DNA of 64,000 nt from Isoetes taiwanensis (Eukaryota; Streptophyta; Lycopodiopsida; Isoetales; Isoetaceae), in NCBI GenBank assembly GCA_021234155.1, contig JAJEKV010000073.1:6476083-6540082 (forward strand), read 5' to 3'. Numbering within the stretch: position 1 is the stretch's first letter; each line of letters opens with the position of its first letter. This document shows, piece by piece, positions 58,525-64,000 of this stretch. Made by a program: the position numbers and the translations under genes. The notes beneath the pieces are model-generated. The model saw only the letters and a list, made by a program, of their open reading frames with translations, was not told the DNA's origin and made no database searches.

Positions 58525-59520
58525 ATGCCTACATCCATCATTCTTCAGGCCATACGCCTCTTCCTTCGAACCATCATCTCCGTGGGTACCGGCTATCCAC
58601 ATGTTCCTTTTGGCGCCTTACCTGAATATCCTTTTCCCTACGCTTCCCACCGCCTCTTCCTTCCTTATAACCCACGATCTCAAAAACTAATGCTCCCGCC
58701 CACTTCGCCAACCGCAGCCACCCCTTCATCGTGGTCCTTCAGCACAATGCCACATCCACCTCAACCTCAATATCCTCACTATACCGTTCTCGCTCCAGCC
58801 CCAAAGACTTTCACATCTACCTTCTTCGCACTGGAACCGACTTATCCCACCTTTGGCAACACGAAAAGGCAAACCGCTAGGACCAAAGTGCTCAGCCCAC
58901 ATGGAAGAATTTGAGGCTCTAGTCGTCCTAAATGGTCACGCCGCCCCTCAACCGAAATTCCACATCTTTTTCCACCACACTCGCAAGGTTTTCCTCATCA
59001 ATGGCTCATGTCCAACAAAAGCCATTGAAACAAGATCGGTCCGGAATGCGACCGCTTTTCGTCTCATTACGGACCACTCTGATGATGATCAACTTCATCT
59101 CAAGCAACTCAATGAACTTCAACAAGAGCCTTACCGAGTTCCGCCTCGATTTTATGGATCGACTTCACATTCTCCGCTAAGTAAGCTCAAGGAGTACCCT
59201 ACACAGCCAGATTTTGGTCCGCTTTCTCCAAGGACTTCTCCCCGCTATTCGACTTCATGATCAATACCGGCCCAAAACTTTGGAGCAAAGCATCGACCTT
59301 TGTCAATCACTCCGCCAATGTTTCCTCCCGGCGGGGTTTCAAGAGCTCCCGCTCATTCCACCTCACCATGGTTCCACAAACGGCCGCTTCAAATTTCAAC
59401 ACGCTAATCCACGCCAGCCAAATCGTGCCATATTTGCAAATACCAAGGCCATTTGGCCAATGAGTGCAACTCCACCAATGGCTCGGCCATTGCAAGCGAT
59501 GCAACATGTGTAATCATGCT
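58525..59520 (+). pseudogene. gypsy gag with CCHC zinc knuckle
   Basis: Reading in several frames, the capsid part includes VRFLQGLLPAIRLHDQYRPK and TLEQSIDLCQSL (59214-59300). A perfect zinc knuckle C-X2-C-X4-H-X4-C (CHICKYQGHLANEC) lies at 59426-59467. This is the nucleocapsid motif that binds the element RNA. The N-terminal part is Pro-rich. Inactive because of frameshifts. Confidence 0.85.
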
Positions 59521-60519
59521 ACTAAGAGTGCACTCGCGACTCATCCCACACCGCTCAAGAACAAAATGGTTTATCAAATGCAAACCACACCTCAAAGAAT
59601 AATCGCACTATCGCCAGCCACCTCTTTCAAAATTTCACGCAACTTTATCGCCAATGTGACCAACCACGGGATCCAACCAACGCCCTCCTTTGATCCTTCT
59701 AAAGCTCGCAGTTATCACCGCCAAGAATGGGGTCATACCACCACTACAAGGTCCTCAACTTCCACAAGTTCGTGCACGCCTTCCCGCACAAATCGACCAC
59801 ATCGGTCCGCCCCACGGCTTTTACCAACTCGCTTGCTAATGGCAAACAAGGCCCGAGACCGCAGTTAAGAAGCCACCAAGAGCCAAAGAATCACGCTTAT
59901 CAACCAGCTCCAGCAAATCAACCTCACCGGATCAACAAGCCCAAGAGGAAATTTTTCGTGCACTTAATCCTCCAGGCCCAAAATACCACAAATTGGGTTG
60001 GTTTAGTTTCACGCTGCATCAAGGCATCACGCCCCTTGACTATTATTCGTATGGGCACGAACCCCGCCTTTGCAGCTGACACCATTCCTCATGAGGACGA
60101 AAAAAGGTTCACTTTGCACCTCGACTTGAAAAGCTCATGCCACATGTCATGCCCAAAGTTCGCCAAAGCATTTTGAACCTCATGCAGCCGCCAAGGTCGA
60201 CATTGGCAAATGTTCATGCCACCACTAGAGCTCAACAAAGACAAGATACCCTTCAACATCTCAACCTCCACGCCTCGACATATCCCAATATTGCAAAAGG
60301 GTTGACTTACTCAAAGAAGTTGCCGCTTCCCCGCCACGCACTCCCGCACTGGAACCAAAGCAGATCCTTTTTCTCATGTACCTCTCGAACTCCAAGAGGA
60401 GCTCGCCAAGATCAAAATTCCTTTAAGCTTGGCAACCATTTTAAAACTCGTCCTCGCCTCAAGGACCAGCTACCACTCCCAACCTTTTAGTTGGGGCCGT
60501 GGCTACCTACTACACCCAC

Positions 60520-60760
60520 GGTCCATGCCACTTGGGAAATCAGCAAGTCAACCATGTTCAAATCGATGGAGGTAGCGCAAGCCAATCTCATCACTTAAAA
60601 CCCGCAAAACAAATGGGCATCACACAACTCTTTCGTGCCCCCATATGACATCAAATTGGCTAATGGCCATATCACGAGACCTCAAGGCCACACCCTATTC
60701 TTCACATCAACATTGGTGATCTCCGCTTCCCATGGAATTTGGAGTTTGGAAAGTCGGGCG
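60520..60760 (+). pseudogene. gypsy aspartic protease
   Basis: VQIDGGSAS at about 60558-60584 is the active-site D-[ST]-G-[SA] region, here DGGS. It is followed in a shifted frame by KQMGIT and PYDIKLANGHITRPQGHTL, the flap and downstream strand wording. Low integrity. Confidence 0.7.
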
Positions 60761-61569
60761 AAGATCCGTGTGACTATGAAATGCCGGTAGGCGCACCTTT
60801 TCTCCGCCAGCAAAGAGTATCCATTATCGGGCCACGGACCGCTTAGTCATCACCGATGGTCATCTCAATGCCACCATGGACTTGCAAACAAAGCAGGATC
60901 ATTTCTGCTGACAATGCGAACCCTCTCTCGCATTACCGATTCTCAAGAAGCTCGTATATTTATCGTTCAGTGCTCCACCGCGAAGTATGCCGCCTCCGCT
61001 ATCCCACCCCCAATATGCCGATCCTTGGGGAGAAATGACTCTTGATCGTGACCAGTCAGGGTCGCCTTGCTTGACCCCTACCCCGCTCCTTGCAATCGAA
61101 TCCAACGCTGATCACTTTTCGTGATGCTGAACCTCCTGCAACTCCCCGATGTACACGCCATGAAGCAACCTCCGCTAGATGAAACCGAAAGCAACCTCTT
61201 TTTTTCACCACGCAGTGCCACGATCCGGTTATGCTCCAACCTCCCCGCACATTGTCCAGATACCGGCAATACCCCATATTCGTGACTCTCGTCGTCGATT
61301 GTGGACGCTGGCAACAATCAACCCGGCCCGCATTGCCGCAAATCTTCCGGCCCTTATCGTAATCAGGCCGCCAAGCCGCTCAAAAAATTCAAACACATTT
61401 TCGCCGAGTTACAAAGATCTTCGGGGAATCAACAAAAGCTTGGGGAACTCACCATTCCTACCAAATCTGATGCACCCACCAGCTGTAGCAACGACATGCA
61501 TGTGCTCAACCCTAATTACCGCGGATCGCCAAGGCGGAAATTGACAAACTCCTTGCCGCAGTTTGATCT

Positions 61570-62730
61570 ATGAGGTCAAACATTCAATGGGTGAGCCCCA
61601 TCGCCATTGCCCTTAAGCACAATGGTAAGATCCGCCCTCAGGTGGACTATCTAAAACTCAATCGTGCCACGGAAGGATCATTTTTCCACTTCCCTTCACG
61701 CACTGCCTGAAGAAGTGGCCGGACATGAGATGTACCTTTATGGATGGTTTTTCCGGCTAAATCGATCTCCATCAAAGACTCGATCAACTCAAGACCACTT
61801 TCACCACCCCGCGGCACTTTTTTGCCTACAAGGTGGTTCCTTTGGATTATCCAACTCTCCTTCAACGCTTTCAACGCATCATGCTCTCGCTTTTTCATGA
61901 TTTCATGAAGGAAAATCCCTTCTTGCAAATTTTTCAAGATGACTTCTCTCGCCTACGCCCCATGGTTGACCATTTGATAAATTGGAACTCGCCTTCCGTA
62001 AATGTGATGAGTCCCAAGATTAGTCTCAATCCCGAAAATGCACCTTTTTGGCGCCACTTCGTGTTCTCGTTAGGCCATGTTGTCGCCAAGCAGAATCACC
62101 ACCGATCCTCGCCAAAATCGGCCAGGTGCTCAAGGCTCAAGCACCAGCCAATATCAAGGAGACACGCTTTTCCGAAAGGTCAATTATTACCCACCTTCAT
62201 ACCGACCGGCAGCCATTGCGCATCCCATTCATAAACTCACGGTGATCTAATCCACCCGGCTTGGAATTCCCAGCGGAAGCCGCTTCCAACAAATGAAGCT
62301 TTTGCTTACTCGTGCACCGTTCTTGTTCCTCCTCAATGGGACAAGCCCTTTCACGCTCATGTCGATGTTCTCGCCGCTTGCTATTGAGCCGTTCTTTCAA
62401 GAATATGATGCGACATTAATCGACAAACCAAATCGCTACGCCACCGAAAAACTCACTTCACTGAAGCGCAACTACTTCTCGCGCCACCGAGCGTGAAGCT
62501 TTGGGTCTCATTTTCTCAGGTCCAACGCCCGCCATTACCTTTTAAGCAGTCAAATCAAGTTCTTTGTGGACCACCAAGCACTCCTCTATTTGATCAACAA
62601 GTCCACGCCACCACGGGCCGCATTGCTCGTTGGTCCTTCTTCCAAGAATTTGCTCCTTTGAAATCGCTCATAAGGTCGGGCAAATCTCATGTTGTTCCTG
62701 ATTATCTTTCACGCATCCACACGATGATCC
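61570..62730 (+). pseudogene. gypsy reverse transcriptase and RNase H
   Basis: RT: WVSPIAIALKHNGKIRPQVDYLKLNRATE (from 61580) is the fingers; EVAGHEMY near 61698-61735 precedes the damaged catalytic motif A (small deletions around 61730-61770). LQRFQRIMLSLFHDFM follows at 61859 and a damaged motif C with DDFS at about 61940. KISLNPENAPF and LGHVVAK follow. RNase H: WDKPFHAHVDVLAA (62338), TSLKRNYF, a TER.ALG-like segment near 62490, FFVDHQALLYLINKS (about 62550-62600), TGRI.RW and SHVVPDYLSRIH (62690). Conserved order, broken frames. Confidence 0.9.
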
Positions 62731-62929
62731 CGCAATGGGGTCTCGTGACGCCTTTCCCCGATGCTCAACTTTTTTAGTCACGGCAACACCACATTGGTTC
62801 CATGATTTTCAGCAGCAGATCTCCTCACGTGCTCTTCCACCGTAAGACGAGACGCCTTCTCCGCCAAGCGACAATCCTGCCGCCATCAATTTTCTCCGAG
62901 GTCCGCGGACTACACCATGGTTGCCGACA

Positions 62930-63975
62930 TCTCTACAAAAGGGTAAGGACACCATCCTTCGACGCCGTGTTCTACCTCATGAAGTTCCGTGACATTGTTC
63001 GAGAAGCTCATCAAGGGCTCTGGGGTGGTCATTTTCATGGTGACACCACCGACGCAAAAATCCTTCTAGCCGGGTATTATTGGCCCACGCTTCAAAGATG
63101 CTCACGCTTCACGCCGATCGCGGTGACGCTTTGCCGGGCGGTGGGACGCTTCCCACGCCCGCGGACGCTTTCCTTGACGCCGGCCGCCACGCCACTTCCT
63201 TCAAAGAAATGGGGAATGGACTTTGTGGGGACCTATAGATCCTCCCCGCACACACTCGCGTCTCGATACATTCGTTCTCACCGACCACGCCACCAAATGG
63301 GCGGAAGCTTGTGCACTTCCGCACAACACCGCAGCAAGCACGCCTAGAGTCCTCTATCAACAAATTATCACGCTGATTCGCTGCCCTACCTGAGCTGGTC
63401 GCTGACCGTGGTGTTCATTTCATCAATCATACTATCAAGGAGCCGACGGATTATCTCCCCGATACATCATCACAAGAGCACACCTTACTATCCTCAAGGC
63501 AATGGGTTGGCGTAAAGCACCAACAAAACTCGGTCACCATTCTCAAGAAAATTTGTGACGCTTCCCGCATTGCATTGGCGCACAAAACTTCCTACCGTTT
63601 TTTGGGCCTACAATACTTGTTTCAAGATTGCTACCGGGTCACACTCCTTTTAAATTGGTTTATGGTCGAAGCTCTCATGCCGCTTTTGAATACATCCTTC
63701 CAACACTCCTTTTCAACTGGCACGCCATAATCCACCACCGCACTCAAAGAACGGGTCTATCAATTAGAACAGCTTGGATGAACTTCAAGGATGCTTATAT
63801 TCGTGTTCTTCATGGACAACAGCTTGCAAAAATCTTTACATGACAAACGCTTTGAAGACAAAAAAACATTCAAAGAAGGAGATTTGGTTCTTCTTTATGA
63901 TTCCAGTGTACAAAAATTTTCCCGTAAACTCAAGTTTCGCTGGCTTGGCCCTTTATCAAATTGTTCAAGTGGTTA
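62930..63975 (+). pseudogene. gypsy integrase
   Basis: IVREAHQGLWGGHFHGDTTDAKIL and AGYYWPTLQ (62996-63090) give the His pair of the zinc domain; the Cys pair is eroded. WGMDFVGTY at 63211-63237 begins the catalytic core (first Asp present). LADRGVHFINHTIKE near 63395-63435 carries the second Asp. ATGLTPFKLVYGRS near 63628 and FKEGDLVLLYDSSVQKFSRK (63791-63976) form the C-terminal part. Shifted frames; not functional as written. Confidence 0.9.
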
Positions 63976-64000
63976 GACCAAGCCGCTTCCAACTAGCCGA

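Larger units (their letters stand above)
57660..64000 (+). mobile_element. Ty3/gypsy retrotransposon, plus strand, runs off the window
   Basis: Order gag, protease, RT, RNase H, integrase on the plus strand. The RT wording (EVAGHEMY, FHDFM, DDFS, KISLNPE, LGHVV) and the integrase end LVLLYDSSVQKFSRKLKFRW resemble the plant non-chromovirus Athila/Tat group. Frames are broken by many 1-3 nt indels. The 3' LTR lies beyond 64000. Confidence 0.9.

Overview
This is plant nuclear DNA. The evidence is a Ty1/copia element primed by initiator tRNA-Met, Ty3/gypsy elements with plant-type domains, L1-like LINEs on the minus strand, and a captured exon of a plant-type ABCB transporter. The window is gene-poor and dominated by retrotransposons, as in large plant genomes (fern, lycophyte, gymnosperm or a large angiosperm). 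I cannot place it more closely. No intact host gene, rRNA, functional tRNA or CRISPR is visible.

Layout. 1-540: decayed copia RNase H. 4.37-4.91 kb: a cluster of tRNA-Ala-derived SINE-like units. 5.73-6.07 kb: a long polypyrimidine tract. 7.66-7.95 kb: a 153-bp tandem duplication. 8.6-9.94 kb and 15.4-15.9 kb: an old copia remnant, interrupted by a younger copia element at 10057-15240. The younger element has two LTRs, PBS, PPT, gag-pol and a perfect 5-bp target duplication. 16.4-17.8 kb: an unrecognised spliced gene fragment. 18.5-21.3 kb: small inverted-repeat elements and tandem repeats. 21353-26959: a minus-strand L1-type LINE with a 14-bp target duplication, itself split by a 2.49-kb insertion (23130-25618) that carries gene fragments, one of them an ABCB transporter. 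28.1-28.4 kb: gypsy gag remnant. 33.15-33.6 kb: unknown gene fragment on the minus strand.

34.06-47.9 kb holds three minus-strand LINEs of one family. Copy A (34.3-38.75 kb) is near full length and its first ORF resembles the L1 ORF1p (Transposase_22) type. Copies B (39.4-40.9 kb) and C (46.1-47.9 kb) are truncated. All three share a 3' terminus that runs into a microsatellite tail, (TC)n or (TTCC)n on the element strand.

48.7-54.6 kb is a minus-strand Ty3/gypsy element with the 3' LTR start and PPT, integrase, RNase H, RT, protease and gag. 54901-55457 is a foldback element. 55.5-57.5 kb is an unidentified minus-strand coding remnant. 57.66-64.0 kb is a plus-strand Ty3/gypsy element that runs off the window. 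From about 46 kb onwards the sequence is visibly richer in CpG, and reading frames are broken mainly by 1-3 nt indels.

The elements do not form a pathway; they record layered insertions: copia in copia, a gene-capturing insertion in a LINE, and LINEs in microsatellites.
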